Shown here one piece after another: positions 1 to 7,241 of a stretch of 13,236 bases of DNA. Position numbers and translations under genes: made by a program. This stretch comes from JBBQAA01 sp038276395 (GTDB lineage: Bacteria; Actinomycetota; Thermoleophilia; Solirubrobacterales; Solirubrobacteraceae). Where the stretch lies: assembly GCA_038276395.1 (NCBI GenBank), contig JBBQAA010000015.1, forward strand, positions 1-13,236, given 5' to 3'. The notes beneath the pieces were generated by a model that made no database searches, was not told the origin of the DNA, and saw only the letters and a list, made by a program, of their open reading frames with translations. Position 1 is the stretch's first letter; each line of letters starts with the position of its first letter.

Positions 1-299
1 AAGGCGCAGACGCCGCCGAGCTTCTGGGCCTCGGCGAGGATGTGGTAGACGAGCGTCGTCTTGCCCGAGGACTCCGGGCCGAAGATCTCGATGACGCGGC
101 CGCGGGGGACGCCGCCGATCCCGAGGGCGAGGTCGAGCGACAGCGCGCCCGTGGGGATCGCGTTCACCCTCACCTGGGCGCCCTCGTCGCCCATCCGCAT
201 GACGGTGCCCTTGCCGAACTGGCGCTCGATCTGCGTCAGGGCGCCCTGCAGCGCGGCGTCGCGGGCCTTCGCCGCCTTCTCGTCGGTAATCGCGGCCAT
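1..299 (-). CDS. recA: RecA recombinase, N-terminal part (cut by window edge)
   Basis: RecA is the ATP-dependent strand-exchange protein of homologous recombination and co-protease of the SOS response. The window holds its first 99 codons; the gene runs off the left edge, so about 250 of the usual ~350 residues are missing. The visible part has the N-terminal oligomerisation helix (residues 5-30, with the typical QIERQFGKG), the MRMGD turn (35-39), the core GALSLDLALGIGG (51-63), and the Walker A loop GPESSGKT (74-81) with K80 as the ATP-binding lysine. The ATG at 299 is preceded by an AGGAG ribosome site 11 bases upstream. It is the last gene of the visible row, downstream of cinA and a carbonic anhydrase, and is separated from them by 158 bp that probably hold its own promoter. 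The identification is secure. Confidence 0.98.
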   Translation of the reverse strand, partial: MAAITDEKAAKARDAALQGALTQIERQFGKGTVMRMGDEGAQVRVNAIPTGALSLDLALGIGGVPRGRVIEIFGPESSGKTTLVYHILAEAQKLGGVCA

Positions 300-310
300 G
301 GCCGTCTCAG

Positions 311-317
311 CTCCTCT
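311..317 (-). promoter_or_regulatory. recA ribosome binding site
   Basis: The minus strand reads AGAGGAG here, a strong Shine-Dalgarno match ending 11 bases before the recA ATG. It supports the ATG at 299 as the start. Confidence 0.7.
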
Positions 318-335
318 GCGTGCTCGAAATCAGGT

Positions 336-357
336 GGGGGACGGTAGGTCGGCCCCC
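336..357 (-). other. Candidate hairpin in the recA leader
   Basis: GGGGG (336-340) and CCCCC (353-357) can pair across a 12-base loop, in the presumed recA 5' untranslated region about 37 bases before the start codon. No run of T follows it, so it is not a convincing terminator. It could affect leader stability, or be chance in GC-rich DNA. Confidence 0.3.
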
Positions 358-368
358 GGACGGAAAGG

Positions 369-398
369 ACGCTAGATCCGGAGCCTGTGACCGAACAA
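369..398 (-). promoter_or_regulatory. Candidate recA promoter
   Basis: On the minus strand a TTGTTC (398-393) sits 18 bases before TAGCGT (374-369). This loosely matches a -35 element and a TANNNT -10 element. Transcription would start near 362, leaving a leader of about 60 bases. The 158-bp gap, the longest clean spacer ahead of a core gene here, fits a promoter. I see a GTTCG half-site but no full CGAAC-N4-GTTCG SOS operator. The assignment rests on weak consensus matches only. Confidence 0.3.
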
Positions 399-457
399 GA
401 CCCACGAGCACCAAAGGCGCGACGAAAGTGCGCCGGATCACCCGCCGCGACGCCGCG

Positions 458-955
458 CTACCCGGTGACGACCTCGGCCAGCCGGTGGGTGTCGACGTCG
501 TAGACGAACCCGCGCACGCAGTCCCGACTCGGCAGGAAGGCGGCGTGGCGCACGCGCTCGACCGACTGCCGGACGTCGGTCTCGAGGTCGGTGAAGGACT
601 CGATGGCGAAGGCGGGAGCCATCCCCGTCGCCTGCCGGAGCGTCTCGCGAAAGCCGTCGTCGGTGAGCTTCTGCATGCCGCAGTCGGTGTGATGGATGAG
701 CATGACCTCCTCGGTGCCGAGCAGGCGCTGGGAGATAGCCAGGGAGCGCACGACGTCATCCGTGATGACCCCGCCCGCGTTGCGCAGGATGTGCGCCTCC
801 CCCTCCTTGAGGCCGAGCGCGCCGAAGACGTCGAGGCGGGAGTCCATGCACGTGACGATGGCCAGGCACCGGGAGGGCTCGACCGGCAGGTGGCGCGCCT
901 CGAGCCCGGACGCGAAGGCCTCGTTGTTGGCGAGCAGGCGGTCGATCGCGGACAT
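458..955 (-). CDS. Beta-class carbonic anhydrase
   Basis: This is a cytoplasmic zinc enzyme that interconverts CO2 and bicarbonate. The 165-residue protein has the full beta-class zinc site: C36 with D38 and R40 in CMDSRLD, and H89 and C92 in HHTDCGM. The RNAGG motif at 58-62 is also typical. The length and the HHTDCG signature resemble the short mycobacterial Rv1284-type enzymes rather than the longer plant-type ones. The ATG at 955 gives the expected N-terminus, but I see no clear Shine-Dalgarno sequence before it. It lies 31 bp after cinA in the same direction, so it is probably co-transcribed. A carbonic anhydrase between cinA and recA is not the usual arrangement. Its physiological role (bicarbonate supply for carboxylases or pH balance) is inferred from the family. 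Confidence 0.95.
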   Translation of the reverse strand: MSAIDRLLANNEAFASGLEARHLPVEPSRCLAIVTCMDSRLDVFGALGLKEGEAHILRNAGGVITDDVVRSLAISQRLLGTEEVMLIHHTDCGMQKLTDDGFRETLRQATGMAPAFAIESFTDLETDVRQSVERVRHAAFLPSRDCVRGFVYDVDTHRLAEVVTG

Positions 956-986
956 GGCGGGGAGTGTGCCGCGCGGCGCGGCGGCT

Positions 987-2285
987 CTACGCCACGTCCC
1001 GCTCCCCCGCCAGCAGCCGCCGCAGCAGGTGCAGCGCCACGACGCCCGTCCGATCCCGCACGTCCGCGCGCGCGCCCGGGAGCGTCAGGCCGCGCGTCAG
1101 GCGCGCGTCGTCCGCTCCCGCCACGCTCACCCACACGGTCCCGACCGGCTTCTCCGTCGTCCCGCCGCCCGGCCCGGCGATCCCGGTGACGCCGATCCCG
1201 AGCTCCGCGCCGAACCGCGCGCGGGCGCCGTCGGCCAGGGCGTCGGCGACCTCGCGGGACACCGCCCCCCGCCGCGTGATCAGCTCCGCGGGAATCCCGG
1301 CGAGCGCGACCTTCGCCTCGTCGGAATACACCACGACCCCGCCGAGGACGTAGGCCGAGGAGCCCGCGCGCTCGGTCAGCCGCGCGGCCACGAGCCCGCC
1401 GGTGCAGGACTCGGCCGTGGCGACCGTCCGCCCCGCGAGCCCAGCCGCCACCTGGTCGTCGATCGTCGAACCGTCTGTCGAGAACAGCGTGTCGCCGTGG
1501 CGCGCGGCGACCCATTCCTCCCACGCCGCGTAGGCCGCGTCGCCCGCGGGGCCGAAGCGCGTGGCGATCTCGATCTCCCCTCGCCGCAGGCACGTCGTGA
1601 TCTCGAGCGGGGAGAGGTCGAGGCCGCCCTCCTCCCGGGCGGCGGTCAGCGTGGCGGCGATCTCCGACTCCGGGATCCCGAACAGGCGCATGATCCGCCA
1701 GCGGTAGTCCGGCGTCTCCCCCACCGCGGCGCGGAACGGCGCCGCCGCGACGGCCGGCTCCCACATGGCCTGGAGCTCGCGCGGCGGGCCGGGCAGGACG
1801 ACGACGGCCGGCCGCTCCCCCGCCGCGGGCGGCACGACGAGCCCGGGCGCGGTGCCCACCGGCGCGAGGATCGCCGAGCCCGCGGGAATAACCGCCTGCT
1901 TTCGGTTCGCGCACGCGATTGCCTCCCGGTCGAGATCCGGCCAGCGCGCCATGAGCGGCTCGAGGATCTCCGCGATCCGCGCCTCGAGCGGAGCGTCGAG
2001 GACCAGCTCCCGCCCCTGGAAGCGCCCGACGACCTCCCCGGTCAGGTCGTCCTCCGTCGGGCCGAGGCCGCCGCTCGTGACGATGACGGCCATCCCCTCG
2101 GCGGCGAGGAAGGCGAGCGCCGCCTCCATGTCCTCGGGCCGATCCCCGACGACGATGATGTGGGCGACGTCGATCCCGCGCTCGCGCAGGCGCTCGGAGA
2201 CCCACGGGCCGTTGCGGTCAGGGATCAACCCGGCGAGGACCTCCGTCCCGGTGACGACGATCCCCGCCCGGGGCGGCGGGCTCAT
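987..2285 (-). CDS. cinA: CinA family protein (MoCF-like domain plus nicotinamide-nucleotide amidase)
   Basis: This is a 432-residue protein with the standard two-domain CinA layout. The N-terminal molybdopterin-binding-like domain (about 5-170) contains TGTEVL (12-17) and the SGGLGPTEDD loop (71-80), which in CinA proteins is linked to ADP-ribose pyrophosphatase activity. The C-terminal PncC domain (about 275-430) carries AESCTGG (291-297) and GIAGPGGGT (368-376), the nicotinamide mononucleotide deamidase motifs that recycle NMN to NaMN. The length is normal. The ATG (2285-2283) overlaps the rodZ-like TGA as ATGA, so translation is probably coupled. The gene is often found directly before recA; here a carbonic anhydrase intervenes. 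A competence role, from which the name derives, cannot be inferred from this sequence. Confidence 0.96.
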   Translation of the reverse strand: MSPPPRAGIVVTGTEVLAGLIPDRNGPWVSERLRERGIDVAHIIVVGDRPEDMEAALAFLAAEGMAVIVTSGGLGPTEDDLTGEVVGRFQGRELVLDAPLEARIAEILEPLMARWPDLDREAIACANRKQAVIPAGSAILAPVGTAPGLVVPPAAGERPAVVVLPGPPRELQAMWEPAVAAAPFRAAVGETPDYRWRIMRLFGIPESEIAATLTAAREEGGLDLSPLEITTCLRRGEIEIATRFGPAGDAAYAAWEEWVAARHGDTLFSTDGSTIDDQVAAGLAGRTVATAESCTGGLVAARLTERAGSSAYVLGGVVVYSDEAKVALAGIPAELITRRGAVSREVADALADGARARFGAELGIGVTGIAGPGGGTTEKPVGTVWVSVAGADDARLTRGLTLPGARADVRDRTGVVALHLLRRLLAGERDVA

Positions 2286-3052
2286 CCGCAGTTCGGGCGC
2301 GCGCTCGCCGACAGCGCCCGCCGCCCCCTGGGCGTGATCTCGAGCCCGATCCCGGAGGCAGAGGCGGGCACCGGCCCGAGCTTCCCGTTCACCCGGAGCT
2401 GCGCCGCGGCGTTGCCGAGCGTGACCCGGAAGCTCCGGGCCGTGTAGACCCGCGTCGGGTTGCCCGCGCTGAGCGTCAGGCCCGGGATGAGCTTTCGTCC
2501 CGTCTCGTCGAGCAGGCAGACGTAGACGGCGCCGGTGGGGACGACCTGGAGGCGCACGCGCGCCGGAGCGGCGGCCGCGCGCTGGCGCTTGGCCGGCGCC
2601 TTCCGGGCCGGCGTCGTGCGCGTCTTGCCCGTCGTCACCGCCGAGTTCGGCGTCACGGTCCCGCCGTTGTCCTGGCGCGAGCCGAGCAGCGCGAGCCCCG
2701 CCAGGATGAGGACGATGACCGCGATCGCCGCCGCCCAGGGGCGCCAGCGGCCGGGCGCGCGCGGCGGGGTCCGCGCCCGCCGGGCGGCGCCGAAGGGCTG
2801 CAGCTCCTGCTCGGTGACGCGCTCGTGCTCGCGCTTGTAGGTGTCGACGAGGCTCCGGGAGTCGAGGCCCAGGTAGTCCCCGTAGGTGCGCAGGAAGGAC
2901 TTCACGTAGGTCGGCCCGGGCAGCACCGACCACTCCTCGTCCTCCATCGCGCGCAGGTACTTGGCGCGGATCTTCGTCGCCTGCTCGACGTCGATGATGT
3001 CGATGCGGGCGTGCATCCGCGCCTCGCGGAGCGTGGACCCGATCTCGTTCAT
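2282..3052 (-). CDS. rodZ: RodZ-like membrane protein with N-terminal helix-turn-helix
   Basis: The 256-residue protein has the RodZ architecture. A cytoplasmic Xre-type helix-turn-helix domain (about 3-75) includes STLREAR and the conserved YVKSFLRTYGDYLGLD. A basic linker follows, then one transmembrane helix (about 106-124), a Thr/Lys/Ala-rich spacer, and an extracytoplasmic beta-rich domain of DUF4115 type (about 165-250). RodZ proteins tether MreB filaments and the elongation machinery to the membrane; that function is inherited from the family, and no MreB gene is in the window. It starts 13 bp after the ftsK stop and ends in a 4-bp overlap with cinA. No Shine-Dalgarno sequence is evident at the ATG, so it may be read by ribosomes leaving ftsK. 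Confidence 0.85.
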   Translation of the reverse strand: MNEIGSTLREARMHARIDIIDVEQATKIRAKYLRAMEDEEWSVLPGPTYVKSFLRTYGDYLGLDSRSLVDTYKREHERVTEQELQPFGAARRARTPPRAPGRWRPWAAAIAVIVLILAGLALLGSRQDNGGTVTPNSAVTTGKTRTTPARKAPAKRQRAAAAPARVRLQVVPTGAVYVCLLDETGRKLIPGLTLSAGNPTRVYTARSFRVTLGNAAAQLRVNGKLGPVPASASGIGLEITPRGRRALSASARPNCG

Positions 3053-3065
3053 CGCGCCGCCAATG

Positions 3066-5483
3066 CTATGGGCCGAGGGGGTCCGGCGCGGTCTCGCTTC
3101 CCACGACGGCGGCCTCGCCGAGGCTCTGGAGGACCCGCGGGAGGTCGGCCTCGGTGACGAGAACCTGCCGCGGCTTCGAGCCCTCGTACCCGGAGATGAC
3201 CCCGCGGCGCTCGAGCATGTCGATGAGACGGCCCGCCCGCGTGTAGCCGAGGCGCAGGCGGCGCTGGAGCATCGAGGTCGAGGCGGTCCCCATCCCCGCC
3301 ACCAGGGAGATCGCCTCGCCGAGCAGCGGATCCTCGTCGGGATCGAACTCGTCCTCGGCCCCGCCCGGGCCCGCGTCCTCCTCGACGACCTCCTCGAGCA
3401 GCTCCTCGCGCATCTCCGGCTCTCCCTGCGCGCGCCAGAAGTCGGTGATCTCGGCGATCTGCGGCTCGTCGATGTAGGCGCCCTGGATGCGCTGGAGCTT
3501 CCCCGAGCCCACGGGCGAGAACAGCATGTCCCCCTGCCCGAGCAGCGTCTCGGCGCCGTTCTGGTCGAGGATCACGCGCGAGTCGGTCTGGGAGGAAACC
3601 GAGAAGGCGATCCGCGAGGGGACGTTGGCCTTGATCATTCCCGTGATCACGTCGACCCGCGGGGACTGGGTGGCGAGCACGAGGTGCATGCCCACCGCGC
3701 GCGCCTTCTGGGCCAGGCGGATGATCGAGTCCTCGACGTCGGCGGGCGCGACCATCATGAGGTCGGCGAGCTCGTCGATCACGCAGAGGATGTGGGGCAG
3801 CGCCGGCTCCTCTCGCGCCTCGCGGCTGCGGTTCAGCTCGGCCAGCGAGCGCGTGCGCGCGAGCGACATGAGCGTGTAGCGCTCCTCCATCTCCTTGACG
3901 AGGTTCTGCAGGGCGTTGGCCGCCATGCGCGGGCTCGTGATGACCGGGGTCAGCAGGTGCGGGATCGACTCGTAGTGGTTCAGCTCGACCTGCTTGGGGT
4001 CGACGAGCACCATCCGCACCTCGTGCGGGGTGGCGTTCAGGAGCACCGAGCAGAGCATCGCGTTGATGCACCCCGACTTACCCGCGCCGGTCGTGCCGGC
4101 CACGAGCAGATGGGGCATCTTCGCGAGGTCGGCGCCGATGGCGCGCCCGGCGACGTCCTTGCCGAGCCATACCGAGAGCGGGGACCAATCCGCGGGCGGC
4201 TCGGAGAGCACGTCGCCGAGATGGACGATCCGCCGGCGGAGGTTCGGGACCTCGACCCCCACCGCCTGCTTGCCGGGGATCGGCGCCTGGATGCGGATGT
4301 CCGAGGCGGCGAGCGCGTAGGCGAGATCGTCCTTCAGGTTGGCGACCTTGGCCACCTTGATGCCCGGCGCGAGGCGCAGCTCGTAGCGGGTGATGTGGGG
4401 GCCGGCGACGGTGCCGACGACCTTGGCCTGCACGCCGAAATGGCCGAGGGCCTCGATCAGGGAGCGCGCGGTCTCCGCCTGCCCGGCGGTGTCGGGGCGG
4501 GCCTGCTCGGCGCTCGAGCGCGTGAGCGCGCGCGGGCTCGGCAGGCGCCAGGGGAACTCGGGGTCCTCGGTGACCCGCGACCGGTAGCGGCCCTGCGGGG
4601 TCAGGTCCTCGGGGGCGGCCTCGGGCCGGGGCGGGAGGTGGTCCCCGGCCTTGTCCGCGGGGTCGGGGAGCGGCTCCGGGTCGGGCTCGGCGAGCGGCTC
4701 GGGCTCGGGGTCCCCCCACAGGTCGGGGAAGGCCCCCGAGCCGTCGAGGGTCTGTTCGGCGACGGGCTCGGCGGAGCGGGTGACGACGGGCTCTGACTCC
4801 GGCTCGGGGGGCACGACCGGCGGGGGGAAGAGGGCGGCCGGCCGGCGCGCGGTGACGGCGGCCGAGGCGCGGGTCGCTCCCTCTCGCGCTCCGCGGATCG
4901 CGCTTGCCACCGTGGCGCCGGTGACGAGGATGACGCCCGCGAGGAAGCCGAAGAGGGCGAGGATGTGCGCGCCGAGCGCGGAGAACAGGTGAGAGGAGAT
5001 CCAGTAGAGCGCGCCGCCGGCGGCGCCGCCGCGCGCCTCGAACGCGGCCCGGTGCCACGAGCCCGGCGCCGGGTCGGCGGGGCCGAGCCCGAAGGTCCCG
5101 GCCGCGAGGGCGAGGAGCACCGAGCCGAGGAGGCAGACGATCCCGGTCCGCAGCGGACGCACGGGCGGGAGCGCCGTCCGCGCCAATATGAGCGCGCCCG
5201 CGAGCGCGAAGAGCACCGGGGCCGCGTAGGCGACCGAGCCGACGAGCCAGCGCAGCCCCGTGCGGAGCCCCTCCCCCACCTGGCCACCGGCCGCACCGCG
5301 CCACAGCACGAAGGCGAGAAAGACCCCGAGGGCGAGGAGCGCGAGCCCGAGCAGGTCGAGCTGATGGGGCTCGGGCCAGAGCGCCGGCAGGCGCGGCCGG
5401 CGGGGGGAGCGAGGGGCGCCCTGGCCGCGGGGCGCGGCGGTCCTGCGGCGAGCGGGCGGGGCCTTGCGGGTGCGAGCGGACAT
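3066..5483 (-). CDS. ftsK: DNA translocase FtsK/SpoIIIE
   Basis: FtsK is a septum-located motor that pumps chromosome ends clear of the closing division site. Numbering from the chosen start (805 residues), there is an Arg/Pro-rich N-terminus, four hydrophobic segments (about 41-61, 83-103, 113-133, 170-190), an acidic Pro/Glu/Asp linker (about 195-320), and a RecA-like motor. The motor has Walker A GTTGAGKS (463-470) and Walker B with D570-E571 in VIDELADLMM. The C-terminal winged-helix gamma domain (about 718-783) would read the orienting sequences. An ATG at 5492 is also in frame, but the GAAGGG site at 5493-5498 abuts it and lies 9 bases before the ATG at 5483, so I prefer the latter. The short linker is typical of the SpoIIIE/actinobacterial type. 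Confidence 0.96.
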   Translation of the reverse strand: MSARTRKAPPARRRTAAPRGQGAPRSPRRPRLPALWPEPHQLDLLGLALLALGVFLAFVLWRGAAGGQVGEGLRTGLRWLVGSVAYAAPVLFALAGALILARTALPPVRPLRTGIVCLLGSVLLALAAGTFGLGPADPAPGSWHRAAFEARGGAAGGALYWISSHLFSALGAHILALFGFLAGVILVTGATVASAIRGAREGATRASAAVTARRPAALFPPPVVPPEPESEPVVTRSAEPVAEQTLDGSGAFPDLWGDPEPEPLAEPDPEPLPDPADKAGDHLPPRPEAAPEDLTPQGRYRSRVTEDPEFPWRLPSPRALTRSSAEQARPDTAGQAETARSLIEALGHFGVQAKVVGTVAGPHITRYELRLAPGIKVAKVANLKDDLAYALAASDIRIQAPIPGKQAVGVEVPNLRRRIVHLGDVLSEPPADWSPLSVWLGKDVAGRAIGADLAKMPHLLVAGTTGAGKSGCINAMLCSVLLNATPHEVRMVLVDPKQVELNHYESIPHLLTPVITSPRMAANALQNLVKEMEERYTLMSLARTRSLAELNRSREAREEPALPHILCVIDELADLMMVAPADVEDSIIRLAQKARAVGMHLVLATQSPRVDVITGMIKANVPSRIAFSVSSQTDSRVILDQNGAETLLGQGDMLFSPVGSGKLQRIQGAYIDEPQIAEITDFWRAQGEPEMREELLEEVVEEDAGPGGAEDEFDPDEDPLLGEAISLVAGMGTASTSMLQRRLRLGYTRAGRLIDMLERRGVISGYEGSKPRQVLVTEADLPRVLQSLGEAAVVGSETAPDPLGP

Positions 5484-5492
5484 GGCCGGCAT

Positions 5493-5498
5493 CCCTTC
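5493..5498 (-). promoter_or_regulatory. ftsK ribosome binding site that decides the start
   Basis: The minus strand reads GAAGGG. It is 9 bases from the ATG at 5483, a normal spacing, but zero bases from the upstream in-frame ATG at 5492. This favours the shorter FtsK beginning MSARTRK. Confidence 0.6.
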
Positions 5499-5500
5499 GA

Positions 5501-5524
5501 CGGGCAGGCCGGGAGCCCTGCCCG
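5501..5524 (-). other. Perfect 8-bp hairpin just upstream of the ftsK ribosome site
   Basis: CGGGCAGG (5501-5508) is exactly complementary to CCTGCCCG (5517-5524) across an 8-base loop. On the transcript the hairpin ends 2 bases before the ftsK Shine-Dalgarno sequence. There is no U-run, so it is not a standard intrinsic terminator. It could be an RNA-processing or translation-control structure between RNase J and ftsK, or part of an imperfect terminator. Confidence 0.45.
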
Positions 5525-5526
5525 CG

Positions 5527-5549
5527 CCGGCGATGTTTTCGGCCGCCGG
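5527..5549 (-). other. Second small hairpin between RNase J gene and ftsK
   Basis: CCGGCG (5527-5532) pairs with CGCCGG (5544-5549) around an 11-base loop that contains an A-run on the transcript. It stands directly before the stronger hairpin at 5501-5524, giving two stem-loops in the 78-bp spacer. A six-base GC stem is easily found by chance in this genome. Confidence 0.3.
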
Positions 5550-5570
5550 TGATCCCGTGCGGTCAGCCGC

Positions 5571-7241
5571 TCACACCTCGACGACGACCGGCAGCAGCAT
5601 CGGGCGACGCCTGAGACGGTCGTAGACGAAGGCGGCGAGGTCGTCGTGGAGCAGCTCCTGGAGCAGGTCGATCTCCCGCACCTTCTCCGCCGCCGCCTTG
5701 GCCAGCGAGGCGTCGACCGCGTCGCGGATCTCCTCGACGAGACCATCGGCCTCCTCGAGGAAGGGCACGCCGCGGAAGATGACCTCGGGCGGGACCACCG
5801 AGGAGCCGTCCTGCTCGGAGACGGTGGCCACGACGATGAAGATCCCGTCGGCGGAGAGCATCCGGCGGTCGCGCAGCGCGACGTCGGCGGGGTCACCGAT
5901 GTCGACGCCGTCGACGAAGACCATCCCGGCGCGCTCCTTGTCGCCGAAGCGCGCGCCGCGGCCGTCGAGCTCGAGCGGGAGCCCGTTCTCGGTCTGGAAG
6001 ATCCGGTCGGGGCCGATGCCCACGGATTCGGCCAGCTTGGCGTGGAGCATGAGGCGCTTGAAGTCCCCGTGGACCGGGAGCACGTGCCGCGGGCGGACGA
6101 GGTTCAGCATGAGCTTCAGCTCCTCCTCGTAGCCGTGGCCCGAGGCGTGGACCGGCGCGTCGCGCGCGGTGATCACGTCGCAGCCGATCTGGTAGAGCCG
6201 GTCGACGGTCTCGTTGACGGCGCGCTCGTTGCCGGGGATCGGCGTGGCCGAGAACACGACCGTGTCCCCGTCGTGGAGCTTGACGTCGCGATGGTCGTTG
6301 TGGGCCATGCGCCTGAGCGCCGAGAGCGGCTCGCCCTGGGAGCCCGTGGAGATGATGACGAGCTTGTGGTCGGGGAACTGGTCGACCTCGCGGGGCTGGA
6401 TGAGCATCCCCTCGGGGATGTCGATGTGGCCGAGCGAGCGGCCGATGTTGACGTTCTTCTTCATCGAGCGCCCGACGAGCACGACCTTGCGCCCGAGCGC
6501 CGCGGCGGCGTCGACGACCTGCTGGACGCGGTGGATGTTCGACGCGAAGCTCGTGACGACGATGCGGCCCGCGCAGCGCCCGAAGACCTCCTCGAGATGC
6601 GGGCCGACGGTCGACTCCGAGAGCGAGTAGCCCGGACGGTCGGCGTTCGTCGAGTCCCCGCACAGGAGGAGGACCCCGTCGGCGCCCAGCTCGGCCAGGC
6701 GGGAGATGTCGGCGGGCTTGCCGTCGACCGGGGTCTGGTCGAACTTGTAGTCGCCGGTGACGAGCACGGTGCCGAGCTCCGAGGTCAGCGCCACCGCCGA
6801 GGAGTCGGGGATCGAGTGGGTCATGTGCACGAGCTCGACCGCGAAGGGGCCGAGGTCGATCTCCTCCCCGGGGTCGAGCGCCTCGAGCTCGACGTCGCGC
6901 AGGCGGTGCTCGTCGAGCTTCGAGCGGGCCATGGCCATCGTCAGCTTGCCGCCGAACACCGGCGGCGCGTTCTCGGCGCCGAGCTCGCGCAGGACCCAGG
7001 GCAGCGCGCCCAGGTGGTCCTCGTGGCCGTGGGTGATGACGATGCCCTCGATGTCGTCCACGCGCTCGCGCAGGTAGGAGAAATCGGGCAGGACGAGGTC
7101 GATCCCGAGCATCTCCGCGGTGGGGAAGCGCAGGCCGGTGTCGACGACGACGATCCGGTCCTCGTACTCGACGACCGTCATGTTCTTGCCGATCTCCCCG
7201 ACGCCGCCGAGGGGGAGGACGCGGAGCTTCGCGGAGGCCAC
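5571..7241 (-). CDS. rnj: Ribonuclease J (metallo-beta-lactamase/beta-CASP RNase)
   Basis: RNase J is a zinc-dependent 5'-3' exonuclease and endonuclease of mRNA decay and rRNA maturation. The 556-residue length is normal for actinobacterial RNase J. The metallo-beta-lactamase core shows HGHEDH (71-76), with H142 and D164 as later metal ligands. The beta-CASP domain covers about 200-360 (CGDSTNA 194-200, SFASNIHR 231-238). Further motifs are HASGHG (365-370) and PVHGD with H391, and the C-terminal domain ends near 556. The start is a GTG whose G is shared with the dapA TAG stop, with no separate Shine-Dalgarno sequence, so it depends on translation of dapA. It is followed by ftsK after 78-87 bp. 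With pnp it gives the window two major RNA-decay enzymes. Confidence 0.96.
   Translation of the reverse strand: MASAKLRVLPLGGVGEIGKNMTVVEYEDRIVVVDTGLRFPTAEMLGIDLVLPDFSYLRERVDDIEGIVITHGHEDHLGALPWVLRELGAENAPPVFGGKLTMAMARSKLDEHRLRDVELEALDPGEEIDLGPFAVELVHMTHSIPDSSAVALTSELGTVLVTGDYKFDQTPVDGKPADISRLAELGADGVLLLCGDSTNADRPGYSLSESTVGPHLEEVFGRCAGRIVVTSFASNIHRVQQVVDAAAALGRKVVLVGRSMKKNVNIGRSLGHIDIPEGMLIQPREVDQFPDHKLVIISTGSQGEPLSALRRMAHNDHRDVKLHDGDTVVFSATPIPGNERAVNETVDRLYQIGCDVITARDAPVHASGHGYEEELKLMLNLVRPRHVLPVHGDFKRLMLHAKLAESVGIGPDRIFQTENGLPLELDGRGARFGDKERAGMVFVDGVDIGDPADVALRDRRMLSADGIFIVVATVSEQDGSSVVPPEVIFRGVPFLEEADGLVEEIRDAVDASLAKAAAEKVREIDLLQELLHDDLAAFVYDRLRRRPMLLPVVVEV

Noticed and set aside
391..406. 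Possible SOS/LexA operator ahead of recA
   Set aside because: Only the CGAAC half matches; the second half reads CCACG instead of GTTCG.
956..986. GC palindrome after the cinA stop as a terminator
   Set aside because: It is a short run of GCC/GGC units with no T-run, in a 31-bp gap within an apparent operon; it is not distinguishable from base composition.
307..2205. Long minus-strand frame spanning the carbonic anhydrase and part of cinA
   Set aside because: It is an alternative frame of two well-identified genes and gives Arg/Ala/Gly-rich nonsense.
696..2447. Long plus-strand open frame (583 codons) opposite cinA
   Set aside because: Its product is Arg/Pro/Asp-rich low complexity with no motif, while the opposite strand encodes complete CinA. 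Long antisense frames are expected at this GC content.
2961..4796. Long plus-strand open frame (611 codons) opposite ftsK
   Set aside because: It is composed of repetitive Arg/Gly/Asp/Leu with no domain; the minus strand encodes an intact FtsK.
4660..4810. Short GGCTCGGG-like repeats suggesting a tandem repeat array
   Set aside because: They are the imperfect codon repeats of the Pro/Glu/Asp linker of FtsK, not a DNA element.
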